Shown here: in pieces, positions 26,258-34,519 of the stretch
Numbering within the stretch: position 1 is the first letter of the stretch
Layout: every line of letters begins with the position of its first letter
Source of the DNA: an uncultured Thermomicrobia bacterium
GTDB lineage: Bacteria; Chloroflexota; Chloroflexia; Thermomicrobiales; JALYUS01
Direction of reading: 5' to 3'
Length of the DNA: 64,000 nt
Assembly: GCA_937968015.1 (NCBI GenBank)
Contig: CALBSO010000109.1
Span: 103,551-167,550, forward strand
Notes under the pieces: model-generated
Told to the model about the DNA's origin: nothing
Seen by the model: the letters and a program-made list of their open reading frames with translations, nothing else
Database searches by the model: none
Made by a program: the position numbers and the translations under genes

Positions 26258-26365
26258 ATGGCAATGCTCGCGTTTGCGCTCCCACTCACCCCGCAGAGAA
26301 CGGAGGAATGGCAACAGTTCTGCGCGGAGATGGCGAGGCCCGTCTTCGATGTGCTCGGCGGCTGA
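26258..26365 (+). pseudogene. 35-residue ORF, probable N-terminal remnant
   Basis: ATG 26258 follows AAAGGAG by 7 bases, an excellent translation signal, and encodes MAMLAFALPLTPQRTEEWQQ and 15 more residues before TGA 26363-26365. The start resembles small proteins with the pattern FALPxxPGKTExWRRF (DUF6176-like, from memory). Those are about 100 residues, and no continuation is found in the other frames. It may be a decayed gene whose start survived, or a genuine small protein. Confidence 0.45.
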
Positions 26366-26474
26366 GGCAACGATCCGTGCCGCCTCCCTGAGGTGACGGG
26401 AGAAGGATACGGCGGTTCCTATCGTCACTCTCCGTCACCGCCACGTCCTGTCAGGAGTCGGAGGAGGAACACAG

Positions 26475-26966
26475 ATGGGCAAGCGAGCTATCTTTGTGCT
26501 GATGACCTTGGTCATCAGCAGTGTTGCCAATCCGGTCGGCGTCGCTGCGCAGTCAGACCCGGCCACCGTCTATCGGCAGTTCATCGATGCCATCAATCGC
26601 GGTGACCTGTCGGCGATCAGCGCACTCGTCACCGACGATGCGGTGCTGGTCGTCGCCGACTGCCAGCCGTGCGTCGGCAGGCAGGCGATCGTCGCGTCCT
26701 ATGTGCGGCAGATCCGCGACCATGTGCACGTGAATATCGTGTCGCTTCAGCAAACGGGCCAAACGGTCGTGGCACGCACCGAGGTACGCAGTGTGCCGAT
26801 CGCCGCGGCAGGCGTCGAGCGCATCGTCCTCACGGCAACGGCAGTGATTCGCGACAACCAAATCGCATCTGATCGCACCATTCCCGACCTCAACGACGCG
26901 CAAACCGCGACATTCATTCGGGCAGTAACGATGCGCTTCTTCATCCGCCGTCTCGGCGATGGATGA
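26475..26966 (+). CDS. Secreted NTF2/SnoaL-like protein
   Basis: A 163-residue protein with a clear signal peptide (MGKRAIFVLMTLVISSVANPVGVAAQ) cleaved near residue 25. The mature part begins PATVYRQFIDAINRGDLSAISALVTDDAVLV, the typical helix-helix-strand opening of SnoaL/NTF2-like folds, and continues with long strands ending in MRFFIRRL. Function is unknown; the fold makes small hydrophobic pockets used as isomerases or binding proteins. Two Cys (CQPC) at about 58-61 could form a disulfide. ATG 26475 follows GGAGGAGG. It appears to be a single gene in an accessory stretch. Confidence 0.75.
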   Translation: MGKRAIFVLMTLVISSVANPVGVAAQSDPATVYRQFIDAINRGDLSAISALVTDDAVLVVADCQPCVGRQAIVASYVRQIRDHVHVNIVSLQQTGQTVVARTEVRSVPIAAAGVERIVLTATAVIRDNQIASDRTIPDLNDAQTATFIRAVTMRFFIRRLGDG

Positions 26967-27289
26967 GCAGCGACGCAGCCTGCACGCACCGGATCGCGTA
27001 TCGCTCGCGCGGTATGCCTGCCAACGCGAATGCACACCGGTCGGGCCGCCTCCGACATAGACCTGCTCATGCAGCGGCTTCATGTCTATGGCAAGGCGAG
27101 CGCGACGCTCAATGAAAGGGATTAGACTGTTCATTGGCGAATAATACCGCAGTTCGGTTGCTCACAGAGGGTTCACCAAACCGTAGGAAGAGCCCCGACC
27201 AATGGCGGACAAGAACGAGGGGGCGCACCGGCGGGGAGGCCGGTGCGCTTGGGGAGGGGGAAGGGAGGAATGTACGGGGAATAAAGCGG
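26967..27289. other. Intergenic region, 323 bases
   Basis: Contains a weak hairpin CATAGAC/GTCTATG (27058-27092) after the secreted protein gene and a strong one at 27223-27248 belonging to the VOC gene. A long minus-strand frame crosses it and the secreted protein gene, but has no ribosome site or recognisable family. No gene is supported. Confidence 0.4.
27223..27248 (-). terminator. Hairpin after the VOC gene
   Basis: Perfect 10-bp stem GCGCACCGGC/GCCGGTGCGC with a 6-base loop, 41 bases past the stop codon. On the minus strand it is followed by CCCCTCGTTCTTG rather than a clean T-run. Confidence 0.55.
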
Positions 27290-27676
27290 TCAGTCCGCGA
27301 AGAGCTCGTGAATATTGCCGTCCGGGTCGGCGAAAAAGGCGGTGCGCTGCCCCCAGGGCATCGTCGCGGGCGGTTGGACGGGCGTCGCGCCGTTTGCGGT
27401 GATTTCCGCGTACGCGCGATCCACGTCGTCCCGCGTCGGCAACGGGAAGGCGAGTTCAAAGGCTTGCCCGCGCGTCGGCTCACTGAAGCGGGGATCGTGC
27501 GTCGTCTCCGCGAGGATTGCGCGGCCGCACACGGCGAACCGAACGCCCTCGCTGCGGAATTCGGTGTAGTTATCTATCGGATTCTCCGCCACAAAGCCGA
27601 GCACATCCCGGTAGAATGCGACGAGCCGGGGCACGTCATCGGTGAGGATCGTGATGAGTGCGATTTTGCCTTCCAT
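27290..27676 (-). CDS. VOC family (glyoxalase/bleomycin-resistance) protein
   Basis: A 128-residue vicinal-oxygen-chelate protein. It opens with ALITILTDDVPRLVAFYRDVLGF and ends with WGQRTAFFADPDGNIHELFAD, the two halves of the paired beta-alpha-beta-beta-beta fold with the C-terminal metal-site Glu. Members include glyoxalase I, dioxygenases and antibiotic-binding proteins; nothing here decides among them. ATG 27676 fits the family; the frame upstream to 27763 is not used. It lies 87 bases downstream of the LexA-box gene and may be co-transcribed with it. Confidence 0.85.
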   Translation of the reverse strand: MEGKIALITILTDDVPRLVAFYRDVLGFVAENPIDNYTEFRSEGVRFAVCGRAILAETTHDPRFSEPTRGQAFELAFPLPTRDDVDRAYAEITANGATPVQPPATMPWGQRTAFFADPDGNIHELFAD

Positions 27677-27763
27677 ACTGCCGACCTTTCGCACGGCGCC
27701 GGTGGAGGCCGGCTCCAACCCTAAGAGCGCCAACACGTTGAAACCCACTGCGACCGCGTCCAT

Positions 27764-27991
27764 CTACACGGCCCGCCGCATCTCGAACGCGGTACCGACG
27801 TGCGCCGCGCCACCGAACGCTTCTAAGCGCCGCCCGATGCGCACGAGGATGCTCCCTGTCCATGCCGCACAGCGCGAGAAATAGGCGCGCCGCACGCCGA
27901 CCGTGTGGAGTAGCCGCTCTTTCTCGGCCGCTGCGATGCGTTCTTCGATGTAGAGACGCGACAGTGCCAACGCTCGCTGATCATCCACCAT
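27764..27991 (-). CDS. Small protein behind a LexA-box promoter
   Basis: A 75-residue protein not assigned to a named family. ATG 27991 follows GAGGAGGT with 7 bases between, so translation is well supported. Residues 8-36 are a charged helix (SRLYIEERIAAAEKERLLHTV). Residues 37-60 contain a moderately hydrophobic, Arg-flanked stretch (AWTGSILVRIGRRLEAFGG) that could lie along the membrane. Small proteins of this style, an acid-base helix followed by an Arg/Leu amphipathic helix, occur in Chloroflexota from memory. The promoter has a consensus -35 and a Gram-positive type LexA operator, which suggests SOS induction. Confidence 0.7.
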   Translation of the reverse strand: MVDDQRALALSRLYIEERIAAAEKERLLHTVGVRRAYFSRCAAWTGSILVRIGRRLEAFGGAAHVGTAFEMRRAV

Positions 27992-28037
27992 TTCGCGTTA
28001 CCTCCTCTGCGGTGTCGGTGCTGCGTATCCGAGTTAC

Positions 28038-28066
28038 AGTATAGAACATACGTTCTCCAATGTCAA
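28038..28066 (-). promoter_or_regulatory. Promoter with LexA (SOS) box in the spacer
   Basis: Minus strand TTGACA (28061-28066), 17 bases, TATACT (28038-28043). The spacer contains the palindrome AGAACGTATGTTCT (28043-28056), matching the Bacillus-type SOS consensus GAAC-RNRY-GTTC exactly. The operator touches the -10 box, so bound LexA would block RNA polymerase. It drives the 75-residue gene. Confidence 0.72.
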
Positions 28067-28155
28067 GTCTTTTGCTCCGTACGTACGCAGAGAAAGTCTG
28101 CATTCGCGGCAGCGATTTTGTGGCGTCTGATCGGCAAATTAGTGGGCGACAGCAT

Positions 28156-28184
28156 TTGCGAAACGATGCGTAAGGCGTTATACT
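28156..28184 (+). promoter_or_regulatory. Promoter of the yceD-rpmF-fab operon
   Basis: TTGCGA (28156-28161), 17 bases, TATACT (28179-28184). About 80 bases of leader precede the first gene. Confidence 0.6.
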
Positions 28185-28273
28185 TTGTCGGTTTAATCAC
28201 GCGCTCGCCGGGCGGTATCCGCGGGGTGAAGCGGTAGACGGGTGGGCTGTGTCCCGGCGCCCGGAGGCAAACG

Positions 28274-28813
28274 ATGCCAGAATCAGCGGAACATCTCACC
28301 GATACGACGATCAATGTCGTGGACTATCTGAAGAGCGATGCGATGGGACGGACGCGGCGGTACGTCCTCGATGTCCCGTCACTTGAACTCGATCGCGATT
28401 TAGTCGCGCGAGATCTCCACGCGGAGTTCCGGCTGCTGCGCGTCGGCGCGGGCGTGCTCGCCGAAGGCGCCGTGCGCGCGCTTGTTGATCTGGAATGCGT
28501 GCGGACGCTGGACATCTTCGCGCAGCCCGTCGAGGCGGAGTTCGCCGAGCAGTTCCGCCCGACGATTGACCTCGCTACCGGCCGAGCGATCGAGTACGAA
28601 GACGACCCCGACGATGCCCCGGAGGTCTTTCCGGTCAGCGATAATCACGAGATTGATCTGCGCGAGCCGCTCAGGCAGGTGATCCTCGTCGAGTTGCCGA
28701 TGCAGCCGGTCAAGCCGGGTACCGAACCGGTTATCCTCGACGAAACGGCGCCCGATGAGGCAGCCAATCCGTTTGCCGTCCTCGAAACACTCTTGCGGGA
28801 TGAACATGAATAG
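28274..28813 (+). CDS. yceD: YceD family (DUF177) protein
   Basis: A 179-residue protein of the DUF177 family. The core reads GAGVLAEGAVRALVDLECVRTLDIFAQPVEAEFAEQF, followed by an acidic stretch and IDLREPLRQVILVELPMQPV. In plants and bacteria DUF177 proteins are linked to 23S rRNA or large-subunit biogenesis, and the gene nearly always precedes rpmF, as here. ATG 28274 follows CGGAGG. The usual C-terminal CxxxC motif before L32 is not present in this copy, which ends LETLLRDEHE. It leads the operon rpmF-fabH-fabD-fabG. Confidence 0.88.
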   Translation: MPESAEHLTDTTINVVDYLKSDAMGRTRRYVLDVPSLELDRDLVARDLHAEFRLLRVGAGVLAEGAVRALVDLECVRTLDIFAQPVEAEFAEQFRPTIDLATGRAIEYEDDPDDAPEVFPVSDNHEIDLREPLRQVILVELPMQPVKPGTEPVILDETAPDEAANPFAVLETLLRDEHE

Positions 28814-28899
28814 GCTATCATGCCCGGACGAAAGGCGATTGACGCGGACACCCGCGTACTGAACGTGGGTCTTCGTTGCGACGATAGGAGAGCAAGCGC

Positions 28900-29103
28900 A
28901 TGGGAGCCGTACCGAAGTTTCGTAGTTCGCGCGGGAAGCGCGGCTCACGCCGCAGCCACGATCACATCGCGCCCGTACATCTCGTCGTCTGCCCGAGTTG
29001 CCGCTCGTACATGCGCTCGCACCATGTCTGTCCGACCTGCGGCCAGTATCGCGGCAACCAGATCATCGAGATCAAACAGCGCACACGCCGCGCGGAGCGA
29101 TAG
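28900..29103 (+). CDS. rpmF: 50S ribosomal protein L32
   Basis: A 67-residue L32 of the zinc-binding type: VPKFRSSRGKRGSRRSHDH, then CPSC and CPTC pairs around SYMRSHHV, ending in YRGNQIIEIKQ. The Arg/Lys-rich tail is slightly longer than usual. ATG 28900 follows AGGAG. A strong terminator 29 bases after the stop separates it from fabH, so part of the transcripts probably end here. Confidence 0.96.
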   Translation: MGAVPKFRSSRGKRGSRRSHDHIAPVHLVVCPSCRSYMRSHHVCPTCGQYRGNQIIEIKQRTRRAER

Positions 29104-29131
29104 CCTCCGCTGCATCATGCAAAGCGAATGG

Positions 29132-29164
29132 AAAGCGGGAGCGGTTTTCGCCGCTCCCGCTTTT
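29132..29164 (+). terminator. Rho-independent terminator after rpmF
   Basis: AAAGCGGGAGCGG (29132-29144), loop TTTTCG, CCGCTCCCGCTTT (29151-29163). The 13-bp stem is perfect and runs into T residues. Confidence 0.88.
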
Positions 29165-29265
29165 GCTTCCCCACCGCTGAACCGCTGAGGAGCGCGCGAA
29201 TCGGTGTGGTGGTTTGGTATGCTACGCGGAGCGGCGACAGAGCGATCGGGAAGGGGCGCGCGGGC

Positions 29266-30288
29266 ATGGCAGAACAATGCGAGCGGTATGCGGCGATCAT
29301 CGGGTGGGGCCACTATGTGCCCGAACATGTCCTGACGAACGCCGATCTCGAACAGATGGTGGAGACGAACAACGAATGGATCATGTCCCGTACCGGCATC
29401 CGCGAGCGACGCGTCGCCGCGCCGGACGAGACAACCGCGACGCTCGGCGCGAGCGCGGCTCGCAAGGCACTCGCCGTCGCGCATCTCGATCCCTCCGATC
29501 TCGACCTGATTATGGTTGCCACCGCCACACCGGACTATTTCTTTCCGAGCACGGCGTGCGTCGTCCAGAGTCTACTCGGCGTGACGCGTATCCCGGCATT
29601 CGACATCGGCGCCGCCTGCTCCGGCTTCATCTACGCCCTCGCCACCGCGACGCAGTTCATCCGCACCGGCGTCTACTCCCGCATCCTCGTGATCGGTGCG
29701 GAGACGCTGACCCGCCTGACCGACTACACCGACCGCCGCACCTGCGTCCTCTTTGGCGATGGTGCGGGCGCGGTTGTCCTCGAAGCGACCGACCAGCGGC
29801 GCGGCCTGCTCTCACTGACGCTTGGTGCGGATGGCAGCGGCGGCGACCTCCTGAGAGCGCCCGGCGGGGGTTTTACGTTACCCGTGACGCAGGAGATCAT
29901 TGATCGGCGCGCCCAGTACATCACCATGGAGGGTTCCGAGGTCTTCAAATTCGCCGTGCGGACGATGGGAGATGCGGCGATTGAGGCAATCGCGCGGGCC
30001 GGCATGCACTTCCGCGAGATTGATATGCTCATCCCCCACCAGGCGAACCTGCGGATCATCGAGGCGACGGCGAAGCGGCTCGACCTACCGCGCGATCGCG
30101 TCTGGGTCAATATTGACAGGTACGGCAACACATCCGCCGCGACAATCCCGATCTCCATCTCCGAGGCATCCGACCGAGGGTTACTGCACGAAGGGGCGAA
30201 CTTGCTGCTCGTCGCCTTCGGTGGCGGCCTGACATGGGGCGCGTCAGTCATCCGCTGGGGCCGGGGCGCCGAGGGAGGGGGCGGATGA
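29266..30288 (+). CDS. fabH: 3-oxoacyl-ACP synthase III
   Basis: A 340-residue KAS III. The catalytic triad is Cys118 (DIGAACSGF), His258 (LIPHQANLRI) and Asn288 (RYGNTSAA). FGDGAGAVVL and the TRTGIRERR-like opening are also characteristic. It condenses acetyl-CoA, or a branched starter, with malonyl-ACP to begin fatty-acid synthesis. I use ATG 29266; the open frame begins at 29128 in the rpmF terminator region, which is not credible as coding. TATGCT at 29218-29223 could be a -10 box. The stop overlaps fabD (ATGA). Confidence 0.96.
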   Translation: MAEQCERYAAIIGWGHYVPEHVLTNADLEQMVETNNEWIMSRTGIRERRVAAPDETTATLGASAARKALAVAHLDPSDLDLIMVATATPDYFFPSTACVVQSLLGVTRIPAFDIGAACSGFIYALATATQFIRTGVYSRILVIGAETLTRLTDYTDRRTCVLFGDGAGAVVLEATDQRRGLLSLTLGADGSGGDLLRAPGGGFTLPVTQEIIDRRAQYITMEGSEVFKFAVRTMGDAAIEAIARAGMHFREIDMLIPHQANLRIIEATAKRLDLPRDRVWVNIDRYGNTSAATIPISISEASDRGLLHEGANLLLVAFGGGLTWGASVIRWGRGAEGGGG

Positions 30289-31178
30289 CGGCGACGGCAT
30301 GGGTCTTTCCGGGGCAGGGGTCGCAATCCGTCGGCATGGGCAAAGCGCTCGCCGACGCCGAACCCGCGGCGCGGCAGCGGTTCGCGGAGGCGGACGATGC
30401 CCTCGGCTTCGCCCTCAGTGAGATCATCTGGAACGGCCCGGACGCCACGCTCCAGCAGACGGACACGCAGCAGCCCGCGATCCTTCTCGTCAGCGTTGTC
30501 CAGTTCGAGGCCCTCAAGCGGCGCGGGGAAATGCCGGATGCCGCCTTCGCTGCCGGGCACAGCCTCGGCCAGTATTCGGCGGCGGTCTGCACCGGCGCCT
30601 TACCGTTCGCGGACGCCGTGCGCCTCGTACGACGGCGCGGCCAACTGATGCAGGAGTTCGGGCACGGCGCGATGGCCGCTATCCTCGGCATGGAGACGGA
30701 GGTGGTGCAGATGCTCGCGGCGGAGGCAGGCGTCGAGGTCGCGAACATTAATGCGCCGGGGCAGGTGACAATTGCCGGGCGTCGGGCGGATGTCGAGCGT
30801 GCCGCCGCGCTCGCGAAAGAACGCGGCGCGCGCCGAGCGATCATGCTCCCTGTCTCAGCGGCCTTCCACACGTCGCTGATGCACCCTGTTGCCGATGCCC
30901 TCACACCGCTCCTCAAAGACGCCGACCTCACCGATCCCGTCGTGCCGATCATGGCGAACGTGGATGGTCAGCCCCTCGCCATCGCCGCCGATCTGCGCGC
31001 CGAACTGATCAATCACATCTTCTCGCCCGTTCAATGGGTGCGCGCCGTCGAAACGATGCGCGACGCGGGCGTTACCGACTACCTCGAAATCGGCCCCGGC
31101 AACGTCCTCTCCGGCCTCATCAAACGCACGCAGCAAGAGGCGCGGACGCAGATAAGCGATGCGATGCTGGCTCCATAA
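30285..31178 (+). CDS. fabD: Malonyl-CoA:ACP transacylase
   Basis: A 297-residue acyltransferase. WVFPGQGSQSVGMG is the N-terminal signature, Ser93 in GHSLGQYSA is the acyl-enzyme nucleophile, and His195 in SAAFHTSLM completes the dyad. It loads malonyl groups onto ACP for chain elongation by FabH and FabF. ATG 30285 overlaps the fabH stop by 4 bases. No fabF is present in this window. Confidence 0.96.
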   Translation: MTATAWVFPGQGSQSVGMGKALADAEPAARQRFAEADDALGFALSEIIWNGPDATLQQTDTQQPAILLVSVVQFEALKRRGEMPDAAFAAGHSLGQYSAAVCTGALPFADAVRLVRRRGQLMQEFGHGAMAAILGMETEVVQMLAAEAGVEVANINAPGQVTIAGRRADVERAAALAKERGARRAIMLPVSAAFHTSLMHPVADALTPLLKDADLTDPVVPIMANVDGQPLAIAADLRAELINHIFSPVQWVRAVETMRDAGVTDYLEIGPGNVLSGLIKRTQQEARTQISDAMLAP

Positions 31179-31260
31179 GGTACGGAGGGCAGTTGAACTG
31201 CCAAGTGTCTTGATGGTTATAAAGCCGGCATCAAGCGCTCACAAGGATAAAGGAGGATAG

Positions 31261-32013
31261 ATGGCGAGCGAGGTAGCACGACAAGTTGTCGTCGTGACAG
31301 GCGCGAGCAGGGGGATCGGGCGGGCGATCGCGGTGCGATTCGCGCAGGATGGCGCGGCGGTGATCGTCAACTACCGGGGCAGTGAGGCGGCGGCGCAGGA
31401 GACCGCGCGGTCCGTCATCGAGGCGGGCGGTGAGGCGACGCTCGTGCAGGGCGACGTGAGCAACCGCGACGACGCCGAACGGCTGATCGAGACGGCGATC
31501 CAACAGTACGGGCGGATTGATGTGCTCGTCAACAACGCCGGTATCACGCGGGACCAACTGCTGATGCGAATGACGGATGAAGATTGGGACGCCGTGCTCG
31601 ACACGAACCTGAAGGGCGCATTCCACACGACGCGCGCCGCCCTCCGACCGATGCTGCGCAAGCGGAGCGGGCGGATCATCAATATTTCCAGCGTCGTTGG
31701 GTTGATCGGGAACGCGGGGCAGGGGAACTACGCCGCCGCGAAGGCGGGCCTGATCGGCTTCACGAAATCCATCGCGCGCGAAGTCGCCTCGCGCAGCATC
31801 ACCGTCAATGCGATTGCCCCCGGCTACATCGCGACGGATATGACCGACGCCATCCCGGAAAATATGCGCGGCAAACTGCTCGAACAGGTGCCGATGGGCC
31901 GCCTCGGGGCGCCGGAAGATGTCGCGGCAGTCGTCGCCTTCGTCGCATCGCCCGCCGCCGCGTACATGACCGGCAATGTCTTGCAGGTAGACGGCGGCAT
32001 GGTGATGCAGTAA
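31261..32013 (+). CDS. fabG: 3-oxoacyl-ACP reductase
   Basis: A 250-residue short-chain dehydrogenase. VVTGASRGIG (11-20) binds NADPH, NNAGITRD is the structural motif, and Ser143/Tyr157/Lys161 form the catalytic set (NISSVVGLIGNAGQGNYAAAK). YIATDMT and the C-terminal YMTGNVLQVDGGM agree with FabG rather than other SDRs. ATG 31261 follows AAAGGAGG. It reduces the beta-keto group after each condensation. The 82-base gap after fabD suggests a separate or processed message. Confidence 0.96.
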   Translation: MASEVARQVVVVTGASRGIGRAIAVRFAQDGAAVIVNYRGSEAAAQETARSVIEAGGEATLVQGDVSNRDDAERLIETAIQQYGRIDVLVNNAGITRDQLLMRMTDEDWDAVLDTNLKGAFHTTRAALRPMLRKRSGRIINISSVVGLIGNAGQGNYAAAKAGLIGFTKSIAREVASRSITVNAIAPGYIATDMTDAIPENMRGKLLEQVPMGRLGAPEDVAAVVAFVASPAAAYMTGNVLQVDGGMVMQ

Positions 32014-32034
32014 AATAGATCACGGAAAGCGGCG

Positions 32035-32059
32035 CGGGCGGTGTCACAGCCGCCCGTTT
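32035..32059 (+). terminator. Hairpin after fabG
   Basis: CGGGCGG (32035-32041), 8-base loop, CCGCCCG (32050-32056), followed by TTT. A short intrinsic terminator or attenuator between fabG and accC. Confidence 0.55.
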
Positions 32060-32097
32060 CCATGCCCACGAGTGGACGCTCCGGTGAGGGGTTGACG

Positions 32098-33456
32098 ATG
32101 TTGCAGAAGGTGTTGATCGCGAACCGGGGTGAGATTGCGCTGCGGATCTTGCGCGCCTGCCGGGATGTGGGATTGCCAGCGGTGGTCGCGTATTCGGAGG
32201 CGGACCGGGAGTCGCTACCGGTGCAGTTGGCGGACGAGGCGGTCTGCATCGGGCCGGGGCCGGCGGCGCAGTCCTATCTGAGCCGACCGCGGATCGTCAC
32301 AGCGGCGCAACTGACCGGCTGCGACGCGATCCATCCGGGGTACGGCTTCCTCGCGGAGAATGCCTACATGGCGGAGATGTGCGAGGAATTGGGCATCACC
32401 TTCATCGGTCCGCGCGCTGAGACAATTGCGCGAATGGGAGACAAGGCGGCGGCACGCGAGGCGATGCGTCATGCCGGGCTGCCGATCCTCCCCGGTCTCG
32501 AAACGCCCGCCTCGAACGACGGCGATCTACTACGCGCCGCGCGCCGGATCGGCTTCCCGGTTATGCTCAAGGCGGCGGCGGGTGGCGGGGGCAGGGGTAT
32601 GCGCGTTGTGCGCTCCGAATCCGAACTGGAACGCGTCCTGCCCCTCGCGCGGGCGGAGGCGGAGGCGGCGTTCGGCAACGGCGAGATGTACATCGAGCGG
32701 TTCCTCGAATCGCCGCGCCATATCGAGGTGCAGGTGCTCGGCGACGGTGAGGGCAAAGTCGTCATCCTCGGCGAGCGCGATTGCTCGCTCCAGCGGCGGC
32801 ACCAGAAACTATTGGAAGAGTCGCCCGCGCCAGGTCTCTCGATGAAACAGCGGCAAACGTTGTGGGACATGGCGGCGCGGGGGACGAAGGAACTGAAGTA
32901 TCGCGGCGCGGGCACGCTGGAGTTCCTGATGGACGGCGACGGCCGCTTCTTTTTCATGGAAATGAATACGCGCATCCAGGTCGAGCACCCCGTCTCGGAG
33001 ATGATCACCGGTGTGGATCTAGTTGTCTGGCAGTTACGGATCGCGGCGGGCGAACCCTTGACGCTCCCGGAGCGCCCTCGTACGATGCATGGGCACGCGA
33101 TCGAGTGTCGGATTACGGCGGAAGACCCGGACCGGGGGTTCGCACCATCGCTCGGCACGATTAGCGAATATGTACCGCCCGGTGGCCCCGGCGTGCGTGT
33201 GGACAGCCATCTCTATGCCGGATACCGCGTCCCGCCCTTCTATGACTCGCTTCTTGGCAAGATCATCGTCTGGGCGGAGACGCGGGAAGAGGCGATGGAC
33301 CGGATGCGCCGGGCACTCGAGGAGACGATCATTGGTGGCATCGCCACGACGGTACCGTTCCATCTCCGCATCCTGCGGGATGCCCGCTTCCGGCGCGGCG
33401 AAGTCCACACCCGGTTCGTCGAGCAGATGCTGAGCGGCGAAGCAGCGATGCGATAG
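32098..33456 (+). CDS. accC: Acetyl-CoA carboxylase, biotin carboxylase subunit
   Basis: A 452-residue ATP-grasp enzyme. LIANRGEIALRILRACRD opens the N-terminal domain, HPGYGFLAENA follows, KAAAGGGGRGMRVV is the ATP-binding glycine loop, and FMEMNTRIQVEHPVSE is the catalytic metal-binding block. It carboxylates the biotin of AccB, giving malonyl-CoA for the adjacent fab genes. ATG 32098 matches the family N-terminus; the frame upstream to 32041 lies in the fabG hairpin. No accB is adjacent. Confidence 0.95.
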   Translation: MLQKVLIANRGEIALRILRACRDVGLPAVVAYSEADRESLPVQLADEAVCIGPGPAAQSYLSRPRIVTAAQLTGCDAIHPGYGFLAENAYMAEMCEELGITFIGPRAETIARMGDKAAAREAMRHAGLPILPGLETPASNDGDLLRAARRIGFPVMLKAAAGGGGRGMRVVRSESELERVLPLARAEAEAAFGNGEMYIERFLESPRHIEVQVLGDGEGKVVILGERDCSLQRRHQKLLEESPAPGLSMKQRQTLWDMAARGTKELKYRGAGTLEFLMDGDGRFFFMEMNTRIQVEHPVSEMITGVDLVVWQLRIAAGEPLTLPERPRTMHGHAIECRITAEDPDRGFAPSLGTISEYVPPGGPGVRVDSHLYAGYRVPPFYDSLLGKIIVWAETREEAMDRMRRALEETIIGGIATTVPFHLRILRDARFRRGEVHTRFVEQMLSGEAAMR

Positions 33457-33471
33457 CAGTTCTATGGTGGG

Positions 33472-33487
33472 GCAGGCTGAAGTCTGC
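33472..33487. repeat. Short palindrome after accC
   Basis: GCAGGCTGAAGTCTGC, imperfectly palindromic, shares the GCAGGCTG core with the hairpin at 13047. It lies in the 42-base gap before the asp23 gene. Confidence 0.35.
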
Positions 33488-33498
33488 TGCACTGAGAG

Positions 33499-33858
33499 AT
33501 GACAATGCACGAAACGGCGGGAGAGCAACTCGGCAGGGTGATCGTCGCGCAGAGTGTGCTCGCGGCGGTCGTCGAAATGACGGCGCTGAAGGTGCCGGGT
33601 GTCGTGCGGACCGCGCCGTATGGGCGGCGGACGGTCCATGTGCGCGTCGAAGGAAACGCCGTCCACGCCGACATTGGCATCATCGTTGCAGCGGGAGAAC
33701 ATGTTGCGGATGTGAGCGCGGTCGTACGTCGGCAGGTCGCGGCGGCGATCGAGCGCCTGCTCGGAATGGAGGCGAAGGAAGTGAACGTCTTTGTCCGCGA
33801 CATTGAGGGCGTGTTCATACCCCAACATGCCGACCACGCGCCGGAGAGGCAGGGATAG
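33499..33858 (+). CDS. Asp23/Gls24 family (YloU-like) protein
   Basis: A 119-residue protein of the DUF322/Asp23 family. It has the family order GRVIVAQSVLAAVVEMTALKVPGV, then VHVRVEGNAVHADIGIIV, then QVAAAIERLLGMEAKEVNVFVRDIEGV. Members are membrane-associated envelope proteins; YloU lies near nusB and fatty-acid genes in Firmicutes, and this gene also sits between accC and nusB. Start at ATG 33499. Function in envelope homeostasis is inferred from relatives. Confidence 0.85.
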   Translation: MTMHETAGEQLGRVIVAQSVLAAVVEMTALKVPGVVRTAPYGRRTVHVRVEGNAVHADIGIIVAAGEHVADVSAVVRRQVAAAIERLLGMEAKEVNVFVRDIEGVFIPQHADHAPERQG

Positions 33859-33860
33859 CG

Positions 33861-34418
33861 ATGACACGATCAACGATCGAGGAGCCGATGCTCCTCCTGA
33901 GTGACGAGAGCGATAATCCACCGATCGCTGCCGATCGAGAGACTCCACCCCGCCCCCGGCGGAAACGTGCGGGCAGCGACCAGTTTGGCCAGAAGCAACG
34001 GAAGGCGCGCGAGGGCGCGTTGCAGGTGCTGTTCGAGGTGGACCTTGTCGGGCACGATGTCGAAGATGTGCGCGCCCGGCAGTTCGATCAGATGTTGCTC
34101 GCCGACGGCTTCCGCGACTATGCGGAACGTCTGGTGAATGGCGTGCTGGCGCACCGGGACGAATTGGATGCATTGATCGCCGCCACCGCGCCCGCGTGGC
34201 CGCTTGCGCAGTTGCCGCGTGTGGACCTCAACATCCTGCGGCTCGCCCTCTGTGAACTGCTCTACAGTACCGATGTGCCGGTGGGCGCGGTGATCAACGA
34301 GGCCGTGGAACTGGCGAAGCGCTACGGTAGCGAGAATTCCGGAAAGTTCATCAACGGCACGCTCGGCACGATCGCGTCGCGCATCGCGGCGGGTGACTTA
34401 GCGCGTGGAACCGGATAA
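33861..34418 (+). CDS. nusB: Transcription antitermination factor NusB
   Basis: A 185-residue NusB. The all-helical domain begins QRKAREGALQVLFEVDLVGHD and ends VGAVINEAVELAKRYGSENSGKFINGTLGTIA, the RNA/NusE binding region. The first 45 residues are an extra hydrophilic, basic tail. NusB with S10 loads on boxA of rRNA leaders and prevents premature termination. ATG 33861 begins 2 bases after the asp23 stop. Confidence 0.94.
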   Translation: MTRSTIEEPMLLLSDESDNPPIAADRETPPRPRRKRAGSDQFGQKQRKAREGALQVLFEVDLVGHDVEDVRARQFDQMLLADGFRDYAERLVNGVLAHRDELDALIAATAPAWPLAQLPRVDLNILRLALCELLYSTDVPVGAVINEAVELAKRYGSENSGKFINGTLGTIASRIAAGDLARGTG

Positions 34419-34449
34419 ACACAACCGAAAAGCCCACACGTACGTATGC

Positions 34450-34455
34450 TATACT
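34450..34455 (+). promoter_or_regulatory. -10 box upstream of acpP
   Basis: TATACT, about 65 bases before the acpP start. No clear -35. It would allow separate high expression of acyl carrier protein. Confidence 0.4.
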
Positions 34456-34519
34456 GGGAAAGCGAGCGCGCAATCCGGCGTGCCGCCGCGTGATATGGAT
34501 GTTAGCGGAGGAGAGCGGG

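Noticed and set aside
26553..27134. 193-codon minus-strand frame
   Set aside because: Antisense to the secreted NTF2-like gene with no recognisable domain or ribosome site.
27134..27724. 196-codon plus-strand frame
   Set aside because: Antisense to the VOC protein gene; no family match.
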